Shown: positions 26,030 to 35,113 of the stretch, one piece after another
How positions within the stretch are numbered: the first letter of the stretch is position 1
Layout of the letters: each line of letters starts with the position of its first letter
NCBI GenBank assembly: GCA_033283175.1
Contig: JAWMQM010000001.1
Span: 930,001-994,000 of the forward strand
Direction of reading: 5' to 3'
Length of the DNA: 64,000 nt
Source: Pseudomaricurvus sp033283175
GTDB lineage: Bacteria > Pseudomonadota > Gammaproteobacteria > Pseudomonadales > Cellvibrionaceae
Notes under the pieces: generated by a model
Told to the model about the DNA's origin: nothing
The model's input: only the letters and a program-made list of their open reading frames with translations
The model's database searches: none
Translations under genes and position numbers: made by a program

Positions 26030-27484
26030 TCAGCCGGGACGATAGACCGCAACGTTGCCATAACCCGCTTCACGCAAGTTGGCCGCGTGCAGCTGACTCA
26101 TAACCCCTTTTTCACAGTAGAGCAGGTACTCTACCCCGGCGTCGAGCCCGGCAAAGGCCGCACTGAGGCGGTAAAAGGGAATTTTGAGAACCGTGGCACT
26201 GTCTGCCCGCAGGGGGCGCAGCTCTTCCTCGTCCGGGTGACGCACATCGATCACCACCTGCCCAGACTGCAGCTCCGATACCAGGCGCACCTCCTCCGCC
26301 TGCTGCAAGTCTCTCACCACATCATCGATGGGCAGGGTGCGACGGCTGTCGATGGCGGCCTGCAACACCGCCATGTCGAAGTTGAGCTCCTCGGCTGCCA
26401 CCCGCTCCTCCTTCGCCCGGGTAGTGGGCTTGCGGGAGATGACGCCACAGTATTCCGGCATGGCCGCCGCAAACTCTTCGGTACCGATCTGGCGGGAGAT
26501 GTTAATAATGTCGCCCTTGTCCATGGTGATCAGCGGTCGCAGCACCAGCGTATCGGTCACACTGTCGATAACTGTCAGGTTGGTCAATGTCTGGCTGGAG
26601 ACCTGGGCCACCGCCTCGCCGGTCACCAGGGCCGGGATTTCCATCTGCCTGGCAATGTCGGTAGCGGCACGCAACATCATGCGCTTCAGCACCACGCCCA
26701 TCTGGGAGTTATCCACCTTCTGCAGAATCTCCTCCACCACCCCTTCGAAGGGCACAGCGACAAACATCACCCGGTGGGAAGCGCCAAACTTCTTCCATAG
26801 ATAATAGGCCACCTCTTTCACTCCCACCTCGTGGGCCCGACCGCCCAGATTAAAGAAGCAGAAGTGGGTGCGGATACCGCGCTTGATGGTCAGGTAGCTG
26901 GCCACGGTGGAGTCGAAACCACCGGAAATCAGCGACAGCACCGGCTCCTGGGTACCCAGGGGGAAACCACCCAGACCCGGGGTCTGGGACTCGATCACAT
27001 GCACGGTGTCGTTCTTGATCTCCAGCTTGACGGTAATGTCCGGATCCACCAGGCGCACACCCGCCGCCTCAGTGAACTGGTTGAGGCCACCGCCCACGTA
27101 GCGCTCCACCTCAATGGAGGTGAAATCGTGCTGCCCCTGGCGCTTGACCCGCACACAGAAAGTCTTGCCGGCCAGCGCCTCACCCCAGACCGAGCGTGTC
27201 TGCTGGAAAATTTCCTCCAGACTCCCCAGGGGAAATGTCTGCACCCGGGCGAAATGGGCAATACCCGGAGTGTGAGCGAGGATATCGCTGACCTGCGCCG
27301 CCACAGCATCGTCCTCCCCCTCAGCCAACATATCAATCTTGTCCCAGTCGCGCCTGACCTCCACCGCGAACGGCAGCGACCGGCACAGTTCGCGCAGGTT
27401 CTCCCGCAGCTGGCGCACAAAGCGCTTGCGCACCGGCGGTGACTTGATGGTGATTTCCGGGAAGAATTTAACAATAAAATGCAT
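26030..27484 (-). CDS. thiI: tRNA 4-thiouridine synthetase ThiI
   Basis: With the start at 27484 (MHFIVKFFPEITIKS) the protein has 484 residues, matching E. coli ThiI. A ferredoxin-like/THUMP region is followed by a PP-loop AANH domain with LISGGFDSTVAS, and a C-terminal rhodanese domain with the sulfur-carrying cysteine in YLLYCEKGVMSQ. It makes s4U8 in tRNA and donates sulfur for thiazole synthesis. An in-frame extension to 27577 is not supported. It is divergent from glnA, as in Pseudomonas. Confidence 0.96.
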   Translation of the reverse strand: MHFIVKFFPEITIKSPPVRKRFVRQLRENLRELCRSLPFAVEVRRDWDKIDMLAEGEDDAVAAQVSDILAHTPGIAHFARVQTFPLGSLEEIFQQTRSVWGEALAGKTFCVRVKRQGQHDFTSIEVERYVGGGLNQFTEAAGVRLVDPDITVKLEIKNDTVHVIESQTPGLGGFPLGTQEPVLSLISGGFDSTVASYLTIKRGIRTHFCFFNLGGRAHEVGVKEVAYYLWKKFGASHRVMFVAVPFEGVVEEILQKVDNSQMGVVLKRMMLRAATDIARQMEIPALVTGEAVAQVSSQTLTNLTVIDSVTDTLVLRPLITMDKGDIINISRQIGTEEFAAAMPEYCGVISRKPTTRAKEERVAAEELNFDMAVLQAAIDSRRTLPIDDVVRDLQQAEEVRLVSELQSGQVVIDVRHPDEEELRPLRADSATVLKIPFYRLSAAFAGLDAGVEYLLYCEKGVMSQLHAANLREAGYGNVAVYRPG

Positions 27485-27609
27485 AACGGGGGCCCAGCGG
27501 GGGTCGGTCGGAAAAAAGGCGGCGATTATAAAACAACCAACCCCGCGAAACACCCTCCGCGGCGGCAGTATTCGCAAATCCGCCCCTGCACCGCAATCGC
27601 CTCAGAGAT

Positions 27610-27626
27610 TGCACCAAAAATGTGAC
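27610..27626 (+). promoter_or_regulatory. Second (weaker) NtrC site upstream of glnA
   Basis: TGCACCA-AAA-ATGTGAC keeps the full left half of the NtrC consensus TGCACCA-N3-TGGTGCA but only three of seven right-half bases. Its centre is 31 bp (three helical turns) upstream of the strong site, the spacing expected for cooperative binding. Confidence 0.55.
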
Positions 27627-27641
27627 ACCCCAAAATACAGA

Positions 27642-27656
27642 GCACCAATGTGGTGC
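27642..27656 (+). promoter_or_regulatory. NtrC enhancer site upstream of glnA
   Basis: GCACCA-ATG-TGGTGC is a perfect inverted repeat matching the NtrC consensus in 13 of 14 positions of the 17-bp frame. Its centre lies about 108 bp before the start expected from the sigma-54 promoter. Confidence 0.85.
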
Positions 27657-27682
27657 ACATGGATTCCGGCAGCGGCTATAAT
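27654..27682 (+). promoter_or_regulatory. Possible sigma-70 promoter of glnA overlapped by the NtrC site
   Basis: TGCACA (4 of 6 matches to TTGACA), 17-bp spacer and a perfect TATAAT. The -35 overlaps the right arm of the strong NtrC site, as expected if NtrC represses this promoter while activating the sigma-54 promoter. Confidence 0.5.
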
Positions 27683-27730
27683 TTGACCGCACCCCCAGTA
27701 AAATCAAGGGCTGCAACACAGTTGCCGGGG

Positions 27731-27746
27731 TGGCATATTATTTGCC
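27731..27746 (+). promoter_or_regulatory. Sigma-54 promoter of glnA
   Basis: TGGCAT-ATTAT-TTGCC has the invariant GG and GC with ten bases between them, matching TGGCAC-N5-TTGCA. It is 160 bp before the glnA ATG, giving an mRNA leader of about 150 nt. The rest of the 422-bp thiI-glnA gap shows no gene. Confidence 0.85.
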
Positions 27747-27906
27747 CTGTTATCGCACACAATCTCTCTTGCGTCGCATAAGCAAAACGTGAAGAATGCG
27801 AGGCTGTTCTTATGCAGCACAACGCTCGCCGCAGACGCAGAAGACTGTAACTGTAGAAGACACTCAATTTTTTCGTCCAGGTTAGGCCATTTTGGAGGCA
27901 TCCCTC

Positions 27907-29313
27907 ATGTCAGAGAACACTCTGAATCTGATCAAAGAAAGCGAAGCGCGCTGGGTAGACCTGCGCTTCACCGACACCAAAGGTAAAGAACAGCACGTAA
28001 CCATCCCTGCCCGTTACGTTGACGAAGATTTCTTCGAAACCGGACAAATGTTTGACGGTTCTTCTATCTCTGGCTGGAAAGGCATCAACGAGTCCGACAT
28101 GATCCTGATGCCAGACGACTCTGCCTCTGTCCTGGACCCTTTCACCGACGAGCCGACCGTTATCGTACGCTGTGACATCGTGGAGCCGTCCACCATGCAG
28201 GGTTACGAGCGCGACCCACGCTCCGTTGCCAAGCGCGCGGAAGAGTACCTGAAGTCCACCGGTCTGGGTGACACTGCGTTCTTCGGTCCAGAGCCAGAAT
28301 TCTTCATCTTCGACAGCATTCACTGGGGTGCGGACATGTCCGGCTCTTTCGTGAAAATCAACTCCGAAGAAGCTGCCTGGGCTACCGGCACCGAGTACCC
28401 TGACGGCAACATGGGCCACCGTCCACGCGTTAAAGGCGGTTACTTCCCTGTACCACCAGTAGACAGCCTGCACGACATCCGTTCCGCCATGTGTAACGCC
28501 ATGGAGCAGATGGGTCTGGACGTTGAAGTACACCACCACGAAGTGGCCAACGCCGGTCAGTGTGAAATCGGTGTTTCCTTCAACACCCTGGTGAAGAAAG
28601 CTGACGAAGTACAGATCCTGAAGTACTGCGTACACAACGTTGCTCACGCCTACGGCAAAACCGCTACCTTCATGCCCAAGCCAATGGTTGGCGACAACGG
28701 TTCCGGTATGCACGTACACCAGTCTTTCTGGAAAGACGGCGTTAACCAGTTCGCTGGCGACGGCTACGCTGGCCTGTCTGAAACTGCCCTGTACTACATC
28801 GGCGGTGTGATCAAGCACGCTAAAGCCCTGAACGCCTTCACCAACCCAGGCACCAACTCCTACAAGCGTCTGATCCCAGGCTTCGAAGCACCTGTTATGC
28901 TGGCTTACTCTGCCCGTAACCGTTCTGCTTCCCTGCGTATCCCTTACGTGTCTTCTCCGAAGGCCGTACGTGTTGAGGCTCGCTTCCCCGACCCAATCGC
29001 CAACCCATACCTGTGCTTTGCCGCACTGCTGATGGCTGGCCTGGACGGCGTTAAGAACAAGATCCACCCTGGCGATGCCGCTGACAAAGACCTGTACGAC
29101 CTGCCGGCTGAAGAAGCTGCCCAGATCCCACAGGTGTGTGGCTCCCTGCGCGAGGCTCTGAGCAACCTGGACGCCGACCGTGAGTTCCTGACTGCCGGCG
29201 GTGTATTCACCGACGACATGATCGACGCTTACATCGAGCTGAAAATGGAAGACGTCTACCGCGTTGAGCACACCACTCACCCGGTTGAGTTCGACCTGTA
29301 CTACTCTGTGTAA
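27907..29313 (+). CDS. glnA: Glutamine synthetase type I
   Basis: The 468-residue enzyme makes glutamine from glutamate, ammonia and ATP. The GS signatures are intact: FDGSSISGWKGI, the glutamates of FFGPEPEFFIFD, the ATP-site motif KPMVGDNGSGMHVHQS, and NRSASLRIPY. The adenylylation tyrosine is Tyr397 in DLYDLPAEEA, the same number as in E. coli, so GlnE-type regulation is expected. GGAGG lies nine bases before the ATG. Codon use is strikingly different from neighbours (many CCA, GGT and GCT codons), the pattern of very high expression. It has its own terminator, so ntrB-ntrC are largely transcribed separately. Confidence 0.98.
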   Translation: MSENTLNLIKESEARWVDLRFTDTKGKEQHVTIPARYVDEDFFETGQMFDGSSISGWKGINESDMILMPDDSASVLDPFTDEPTVIVRCDIVEPSTMQGYERDPRSVAKRAEEYLKSTGLGDTAFFGPEPEFFIFDSIHWGADMSGSFVKINSEEAAWATGTEYPDGNMGHRPRVKGGYFPVPPVDSLHDIRSAMCNAMEQMGLDVEVHHHEVANAGQCEIGVSFNTLVKKADEVQILKYCVHNVAHAYGKTATFMPKPMVGDNGSGMHVHQSFWKDGVNQFAGDGYAGLSETALYYIGGVIKHAKALNAFTNPGTNSYKRLIPGFEAPVMLAYSARNRSASLRIPYVSSPKAVRVEARFPDPIANPYLCFAALLMAGLDGVKNKIHPGDAADKDLYDLPAEEAAQIPQVCGSLREALSNLDADREFLTAGGVFTDDMIDAYIELKMEDVYRVEHTTHPVEFDLYYSV

Positions 29314-29344
29314 TCTGCCGATTACGCAAGGCAGTTACCAGGAA

Positions 29345-29368
29345 GGGCCGCATACGCGGCCCTTTTTT
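29345..29368 (+). terminator. Intrinsic terminator of glnA
   Basis: GGGCCGC-ATAC-GCGGCCC followed directly by six T, 32 bp after the glnA stop. A textbook rho-independent terminator. Confidence 0.93.
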
Positions 29369-29487
29369 GTGCCTGCTCGCTTTGTGACACCGGTCCACCT
29401 GAGCGGGTCCGGGAACACCAGGTGACATCTGGTGACGCCCACCAAAAGGCGCTACTCTGAACCTTCTCAATGCAGAGGCCCAAATTA

Positions 29488-30036
29488 ATGAAATACGCTG
29501 CTCCCCTGTTCCTCGCCATTCTGACCACAGCACTCACCACCAGTGGCGCCCATGCCGAGATCTACAAGAGCGTCGACAAGAACGGCAAGATCACCTACAG
29601 CGACAAGCCGGTCGGGGCAGAGAAGGTAGAGGAGCTGGACCTGCCTCCCATTAATAGCCAGCCGGCCACCCATGCCGCACCCGCCGTCGCCGATTCTGAG
29701 ACAGACGACCCCGCCATGGAGTACAGCCTGGCCATCGTCAGCCCCAACTCCGGCAGCCAGATCCCCATGGGTCAGAGCCAGGTCAGCGTCAGCGTCAGCG
29801 TATCTCCCGGGCTGCATGCGGATCACCAATTGCAGGCCATGCTCAATGGCGCCCCTTTCGGCGAGCCCTCCTCCGGCACAATGCTGGTACTGGAGTACCT
29901 GCACCGCGGTGAAAACCAGCTTTCAGTGGCCGTGATTGATGCCGATGGCAATACCCTGGCGGAATCCGCCCCCATCACCCTGTTTGTACAGCGCCCCATC
30001 TTCAAACCCCAACCCACCCCCAAGGCGGGCAAATAG
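29488..30036 (+). CDS. DUF4124 domain-containing secreted protein
   Basis: The 182-residue product has a cleavable signal peptide (MKYAAPLFLAI to SGAHA) followed at once by the DUF4124 motif EIYKSVDKNGKITYSDKPV. The rest is an Ig-like beta region (YSLAIVSPNSGSQIPMGQS...) and a proline/lysine tail. The ATG at 29488 has AGAGG nine bases upstream; an in-frame ATG at 29470 is less likely. Such a protein sits between glnA and ntrB in many Pseudomonadales. It is probably periplasmic; its function is unknown. Confidence 0.8.
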   Translation: MKYAAPLFLAILTTALTTSGAHAEIYKSVDKNGKITYSDKPVGAEKVEELDLPPINSQPATHAAPAVADSETDDPAMEYSLAIVSPNSGSQIPMGQSQVSVSVSVSPGLHADHQLQAMLNGAPFGEPSSGTMLVLEYLHRGENQLSVAVIDADGNTLAESAPITLFVQRPIFKPQPTPKAGK

Positions 30037-30093
30037 CCCGGCTGCAGAAGTCGGCTCATACTGGCCCATAAACCTTGCCCCGAAAAACCATAC

Positions 30094-30108
30094 GCACCAA
30101 AATGGGTC
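30094..30108 (+). promoter_or_regulatory. Possible NtrC-like box upstream of ntrB
   Basis: GCACCA-AAA-TGGGTC matches ten of twelve arm positions of the GCACCA-N3-TGGTGC palindrome and lies about 200 bp before the ntrB start, in the 272-bp gap after the DUF4124 gene. It could be an autoregulatory site. No clear promoter hexamers were found next to it. Confidence 0.35.
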
Positions 30109-30308
30109 GCCAAAAATTGCCAAGCTGCGCATCATTCCTCGGAAATGGCCCGTTTTCACCGAAAAAGGGCGGATGCGCCGAATTGGTTCGTTTCTTGCTC
30201 TACTTTGGCCAATAGCAAAAAGAGAGCAGTAAACTGCCCCTGAACAGGCAGGCGAGCTGCTCCGGCCAGCTACAGCATGGGCGAGCGGCAGAGACAAGAC
30301 AGAATTCA

Positions 30309-31397
30309 ATGACCTCAGATTTGCACTACAAGGCGATATTCGACCACCTCAATGTGGCGGTGCTGGTTGTCGACAACCAGCTGCACATTCAGTACATGAA
30401 TCCCGCTGCCGAAATGTTGCTGGCCGTAAGCCGGGTCAAGGTGCTCAGCAGCCAGCTGATGGACCATTTCCACGAGAGCGGCCAGTCCCTGCAGACCCTG
30501 CGCAACGCCATTGTGGAGGCTACCCCCTACACCAAGCGTCGCGCCAACTGGATCCTGCACAACGGCCAGTCGCTGACAGTGGATTACACCGTAACGCCGC
30601 TGCCGGACGAGAACATCACCATTATTGAAGTGGCGTCGCTGGATCGCCTGCTGCGTATCAGCCGTGAAGAGGCGCTGCTGGCAGCCCAGGAGACCACCCG
30701 CAACCTGGTGCGCAGCCTGGCCCATGAAATCAAGAACCCGCTGGGGGGTATCCGCGGCGCGGCGCAGCTGTTGGCCCGGGAGCTGCCCAACGCCGAACTG
30801 GAAGAGTTCACCCAGATCATCATTGAAGAGGTGGATCGGCTGCGCAACCTGGTGGACCGCATGCTCGGCCCACGGCAGGTGCCCAAGTTTGCCTCGGTCA
30901 ACGTCCACGAAGTGCTGGAGCGGGTGGCGGCAGTCATCAAAGTGGAGTGCGGTTCCGATCTCCGCGTGCGCCGCGACTATGACCCCAGTATTCCCGATGT
31001 GGCCGGCGACAAGGAGCTGCTTATCCAGGCGCTGCTGAACATCGCCCGCAACGCCATGCAGGCCTTGCAGGAGTCTGACCTCAACACCCAGGCCAGCATT
31101 ACCCTGCGCACCCGTATCCAGCGCCAGTTCACCATCGGCGGCCAGTTCCACAATCTGGTGTGTCGCATCGACATAGAAGACAACGGGCCGGGCATCCCCA
31201 AGCACCTGCTGGCGGATATTTTTTATCCCATGATTACCGGCCGCGCCGAAGGCACCGGGCTGGGACTGGCCATCTCGCAGAACCTCATCAACCAGCACCA
31301 CGGCCTGATTGAGTGCGAGAGCCATCCGGGCCAAACCACTTTTTCCATCTACCTACCACTGGAACAACACCATGTTACCGAGTCGCACCCCGCCTAA
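30309..31397 (+). CDS. glnL: Nitrogen regulation sensor histidine kinase NtrB
   Basis: A soluble 362-residue kinase. The N-terminal PAS domain spans about residues 8-115, the phospho-accepting His is in SLAHEIKNPLGG (about residue 140), and the ATP-binding domain has LLIQALLNIARNAMQAL, DNGPGIPKHLLADIF and GTGLGLAIS. It phosphorylates or dephosphorylates NtrC in response to PII and thus nitrogen status. It overlaps the ntrC start by 26 bp, so the pair is translationally coupled. Confidence 0.96.
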   Translation: MTSDLHYKAIFDHLNVAVLVVDNQLHIQYMNPAAEMLLAVSRVKVLSSQLMDHFHESGQSLQTLRNAIVEATPYTKRRANWILHNGQSLTVDYTVTPLPDENITIIEVASLDRLLRISREEALLAAQETTRNLVRSLAHEIKNPLGGIRGAAQLLARELPNAELEEFTQIIIEEVDRLRNLVDRMLGPRQVPKFASVNVHEVLERVAAVIKVECGSDLRVRRDYDPSIPDVAGDKELLIQALLNIARNAMQALQESDLNTQASITLRTRIQRQFTIGGQFHNLVCRIDIEDNGPGIPKHLLADIFYPMITGRAEGTGLGLAISQNLINQHHGLIECESHPGQTTFSIYLPLEQHHVTESHPA

Positions 31398-32802
31398 TCA
31401 CGTATGGATTATTGATGATGACCGCTCGATCCGCTGGGTTCTGGAGCGCGCGTTACAGCAGGAAGGTATTGTCTGCACGGCGTTTGAAAGTGGTGACCGG
31501 GCCCTCAACGCCCTGAAATCGGAGCGGCCCGACGCCGTGATTACCGATATCCGCATGCCTGGTACGGATGGCCTCTCCCTGCTGAAAATCCTCAGCGAGG
31601 ATATGCCCAACCTGCCGATCATTATCATGACCGCCCACTCCGACCTGGACAGCGCGGTCTCGGCCTATCAGGGCGGCGCTTTCGAATACCTCCCCAAGCC
31701 GTTTGACGTGGATGAAGCGGTAGCCGTGATCAAACGCGCGCTGGCCCACGCCAACGAGCAGTTGATGGAGCCCAGCACCGAGCAGCCGCCGGAGATGCCC
31801 GCCGAAATCATCGGTGAAGCGCCAGCCATGCAGGAGGTGTTTCGCGCCATCGGCCGCCTCTCCCAGTCCAACATCACCGTGCTGATCAACGGCGAATCCG
31901 GTACAGGCAAGGAGTTGGTAGCCCGCGCCCTGCACCGTCACAGCCCCCGTCGCAATAACACCTTTATCGCCCTCAACATGGCCGCTATTCCCCGCGACCT
32001 GATCGAATCGGAACTGTTCGGCCACGAGAAAGGCGCCTTTACCGGTGCCGGAGGCCAGCGCCAGGGGCGTTTCGAGCAGGCCAATGGCGGCACCCTGTTT
32101 CTCGATGAGATCGGTGATATGCCGGCCGAGACCCAGACCCGGCTGCTGCGCGTACTGGCCGATGGCGAGTTCTATCGCGTCGGTGGCCACACCCCGGTAA
32201 AAGTGGATGTGCGCATCATCGCCGCTACCCACCAGAACCTGGAGAGCCTGGTAGAAGACAACCGTTTCCGCGAGGACCTTTTCCACCGCCTCAACGTAAT
32301 TCGTATCCACATTCCCAAGCTGTCGGATCGCCGCGAGGATATCCCCAAGCTCTCCCAGCACTTCTTCCACAAGGCCGCCAAGGAGCTGGAAGTGGAACCC
32401 AAGGTGCTGCTGCAGGATACCGAGAACTATCTCTGCAACCTGGACTGGCCCGGTAACGTCCGCCAGCTGGAAAACACCTGTCGCTGGATCACCGTGATGG
32501 CCTCCGGCCGCGAGGTGCACCTGGAAGACCTGCCGCCGGAGCTGATGACCAGCAAGGGTACCGAAAGCCCCAGCGGCGACTGGGAAAAGGCTCTGCGCCA
32601 CTGGGCCGACCAGGCGCTGGCCCGCGGCCAGAACGATATTCTCTCCGAGGCGGTACCCACCTTTGAACGCGCCCTGATCGAAACCGCGCTCAAGCACACC
32701 GCCGGTCGTAAACGGGATGCCGCCAACCTGCTGGGCTGGGGACGCAACACCCTCACCCGCAAGCTGAAAGAGCTGGGTATGAACGACGACTCCGACGACT
32801 GA
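31372..32802 (+). CDS. glnG: Nitrogen regulator NtrC (sigma-54 activator)
   Basis: A 476-residue three-domain response regulator. The receiver domain has WIIDDDRSIRWVL and the phospho-acceptor Asp in ITDIRMPGTDG; the AAA+ domain has Walker A GESGTGKELVA, the sigma-54 contact GAFTGA and the DEIGDMP Walker B; the C-terminal Fis-type helix-turn-helix is KRDAANLLGWGRNTLTRKLKELG, broken here as RDAANLLGW and NTLTRKLKEL. Start 31372 gives the N-terminus expected by comparison with E. coli NtrC. It should bind the palindromes in front of glnA. Confidence 0.97.
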   Translation: MLPSRTPPNHVWIIDDDRSIRWVLERALQQEGIVCTAFESGDRALNALKSERPDAVITDIRMPGTDGLSLLKILSEDMPNLPIIIMTAHSDLDSAVSAYQGGAFEYLPKPFDVDEAVAVIKRALAHANEQLMEPSTEQPPEMPAEIIGEAPAMQEVFRAIGRLSQSNITVLINGESGTGKELVARALHRHSPRRNNTFIALNMAAIPRDLIESELFGHEKGAFTGAGGQRQGRFEQANGGTLFLDEIGDMPAETQTRLLRVLADGEFYRVGGHTPVKVDVRIIAATHQNLESLVEDNRFREDLFHRLNVIRIHIPKLSDRREDIPKLSQHFFHKAAKELEVEPKVLLQDTENYLCNLDWPGNVRQLENTCRWITVMASGREVHLEDLPPELMTSKGTESPSGDWEKALRHWADQALARGQNDILSEAVPTFERALIETALKHTAGRKRDAANLLGWGRNTLTRKLKELGMNDDSDD

Positions 32803-32809
32803 GTCTCTC

Positions 32810-32843
32810 CACCACCGGGGCCCGGTGCCCCGGTGGTGTTTTT
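32810..32843 (+). terminator. Intrinsic terminator of ntrBC
   Basis: A perfect 12-bp stem CACCACCGGGGC / GCCCCGGTGGTG with a 5-base loop and five T, starting eight bases after the ntrC stop. Confidence 0.93.
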
Positions 32844-32954
32844 ACCGCCCTGACACCCACATCACTTGTCCACTCTGCCCCACCACACCAGCGCCACCCG
32901 GCCGCCACAATCCGCTACACTGGCCTGCACCTAGAATTTCACAGGACACGCACT

Positions 32955-33392
32955 ATGCACCCCCTGCTGCAGGACTGCTGTTTCGTCTACCCCCTGAAAA
33001 TTCACTGGGGCGATATGGATGCCTTCCAGCACGTCAACAACACCCAGTACTTTCGCTACTTTGAACACGCCCGCATGGGCCACTTTGAGCAGATTGGCCT
33101 TATGGACCTGCTGGAAACCCATAACCAGAGCGCCATCATCGCCGAGATCCGCTGCCGCTTTAAAGCGCCCCTCACCTATCCCGATAACATCTGGATTGGC
33201 GTGAAGGTAGCCGACCTGCAGAAGGACCAGTTCACCCATCGCTACACCGTGGTCAGCGAACGCCTGGACCGCATCGCGGCCGAAGGAGACGCCCGGGTGG
33301 TGTTTTACGACTACTCCAGTATGGGACGCTGCGACCTGCCACCGCACCACTACCAGCTGCTGCAGCAACAGGCGGTCGGCACCGGCAACTGA
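32955..33392 (+). CDS. Acyl-CoA thioesterase, hotdog fold
   Basis: The 145-residue protein is a 4-hydroxybenzoyl-CoA thioesterase-like (YbgC/FadM group) hotdog enzyme. The catalytic aspartate lies in IHWGDMDAFQHVNNTQY, followed by FEHARMGHF and EIRCRFKAPLTYPD, all standard. It should hydrolyse acyl-CoA thioesters in the cytoplasm. It is alone between the ntrC terminator and the POT transporter; substrate chain length cannot be read from the sequence. Confidence 0.88.
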   Translation: MHPLLQDCCFVYPLKIHWGDMDAFQHVNNTQYFRYFEHARMGHFEQIGLMDLLETHNQSAIIAEIRCRFKAPLTYPDNIWIGVKVADLQKDQFTHRYTVVSERLDRIAAEGDARVVFYDYSSMGRCDLPPHHYQLLQQQAVGTGN

Positions 33393-33483
33393 TCCACCTG
33401 CAGGTGCTGGCAGATTTGGCATCTGCTGGCGCCTGTGACATTCTCAAAGTCTGCCTTCTCCCCACCCTTGCAGACGGACTGCC

Positions 33484-35112
33484 ATGACCAACGCATCAAT
33501 CCCCGCCCACCCGTTACACCGCGACGACCTGTTTGGCCACCCCAAAGGGCTCTACGTCTGCTTCACCACCGAGATGTGGGAGCGCTTCTCCTTCTACGGC
33601 ATGAAGTTCCTGCTGCTGCTCTACCTGACCAAATACCACCTGTTTACCGACGCCGCCGCCTACAACGTGCTCGGCGCCTACGCCGGCCTGGTCTATGCCC
33701 TGCCAGTGATCGGCGGTGCAGTCGCCGACCGCTGGCTGGGGATGCGCAAGGCGGTGGTGTTCGGCGGCCTGCTGCTCTCCGCCGGCCACCTGCTGATGGC
33801 GTGGGAAGGCCAGGCCGCGCAGCTCTACAGCGCCGGCACCCTGCTCAGCGCCGACCTGCTGCTCAATGACGGCACCTTGCTGGCGGCCGGTACCCTGCTG
33901 CAAAACGACGTGGTGATTCAGGATGTGGTGGGGCTGAAGATCTTTTTCCTGGCTCTGGCACTGATCGCGGTCGGGGTGGGTTTTCTCAAGCCCAACATCT
34001 CCACCATCGTCGGCCAGCTCTATGGCAAGGACGATCCGCGCCGCGACAGCGGTTTTACCATCTTCTATATGGGCATCAACCTGGGCGCCTTTGTCGCCAT
34101 CCTGCTGTGCGGCTGGCTGGGTGAGACCTTCGGCTGGGGCTACGGTTTTGGCGCCGCCGGTGTGGGCATGCTGGCGGGACTGATCTCTTTTCTGCACGGC
34201 CAGAAATACCTGCGCGGCTTGGCGGAGCCACGGGACCCGGAGATGCTGCGCCGCCCCGTGGCCGGCCCGCTGACGCGGGAAAGCGCCATCTATCTCGGCG
34301 GCCTGCTGTTTCTCGGGCTGGTGTGGTTGCTAGTGCAGAATAAGGACGTGGTGCTGAATATCCAGCAGCTGCTGCTGGTGCTGGCGCTGGGTGGCCTGCC
34401 TCTCTACGCCCTGTTCAAGGGCTCCCGTGAGGACCTGCACCGCACCCTGGTGCTGATGGTGCTGATCGCTTCGTCCGTGGTCTTCTGGTCACTGTTCGAG
34501 CAGTCCGCCGGCAGCATGACCCTGTTTGCCGACCGGGTGGTGGATCGCAGCCTTGGCGGCGGCGAAGTGCGCGCCTCCATGTTTGGCTCCCTCAACCCCC
34601 TGTTCATTATCACCCTGGCGCCGCTGATCGCCGCCCTCTGGGTCTGGCTCAGCCGACGCGGCCTGGAGCCCTCGGTACCGGTGAAATTCGGCCTCGGGAT
34701 CATTCAGGCCGGACTGGGGTTTGGTGCCCTGGTAATGGGCATATCAGTGGCAGGGGAAGACGGCCGCGTGGCCATGGTGTGGCTGATGCTCGCCTACCTG
34801 CTGCACACCACCGGCGAACTGTGCCTGTCGCCGGTGGGGCTGTCGGCGGTCACCAAGCTCTCCATCCCACGGGTGGTGGGCGTGAGTATGGGCACCTGGT
34901 TCCTGGCCACCGCCCTGTCGCAGATAGTCGCCACCAATATGGGCAAACTGGCAGCGATAGACAGTCGCGACACCGAGGCCGGTAACCTCACTGCCGCCCT
35001 CAGCAGTTACGCCCAGCTCTACGAGTACCTGATGTGGGCCGGCCTCGGCATTGGCGTACTGCTGCTACTGCTGTCACCGCTGCTGCGCCGCGGTATGCAC
35101 GGCGTGCGCTGA
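33484..35112 (+). CDS. POT-family proton-coupled oligopeptide transporter
   Basis: A 542-residue integral membrane protein with the POT/PTR2 signatures: HPKGLYVCFTTEMWERFSFYG at the N-terminus (ExxER type motif as EMWERFSFYG) and FTIFYMGINLGAFVAILLCG in the middle, with about 14 hydrophobic segments. It imports di- and tripeptides with protons. A hydrophilic insertion with repeated LLxAGTLL-like residues (about 112-145) occurs between early membrane segments. Its stop is one base from the end of the convergent glutaredoxin gene. Confidence 0.93.
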   Translation: MTNASIPAHPLHRDDLFGHPKGLYVCFTTEMWERFSFYGMKFLLLLYLTKYHLFTDAAAYNVLGAYAGLVYALPVIGGAVADRWLGMRKAVVFGGLLLSAGHLLMAWEGQAAQLYSAGTLLSADLLLNDGTLLAAGTLLQNDVVIQDVVGLKIFFLALALIAVGVGFLKPNISTIVGQLYGKDDPRRDSGFTIFYMGINLGAFVAILLCGWLGETFGWGYGFGAAGVGMLAGLISFLHGQKYLRGLAEPRDPEMLRRPVAGPLTRESAIYLGGLLFLGLVWLLVQNKDVVLNIQQLLLVLALGGLPLYALFKGSREDLHRTLVLMVLIASSVVFWSLFEQSAGSMTLFADRVVDRSLGGGEVRASMFGSLNPLFIITLAPLIAALWVWLSRRGLEPSVPVKFGLGIIQAGLGFGALVMGISVAGEDGRVAMVWLMLAYLLHTTGELCLSPVGLSAVTKLSIPRVVGVSMGTWFLATALSQIVATNMGKLAAIDSRDTEAGNLTAALSSYAQLYEYLMWAGLGIGVLLLLLSPLLRRGMHGVR

Positions 35113-35113
35113 A

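Noticed and set aside
27910..29280. A 456-codon frame antisense to glnA
   Set aside because: A shadow caused by the strong codon bias of glnA; the glnA frame has all catalytic motifs.
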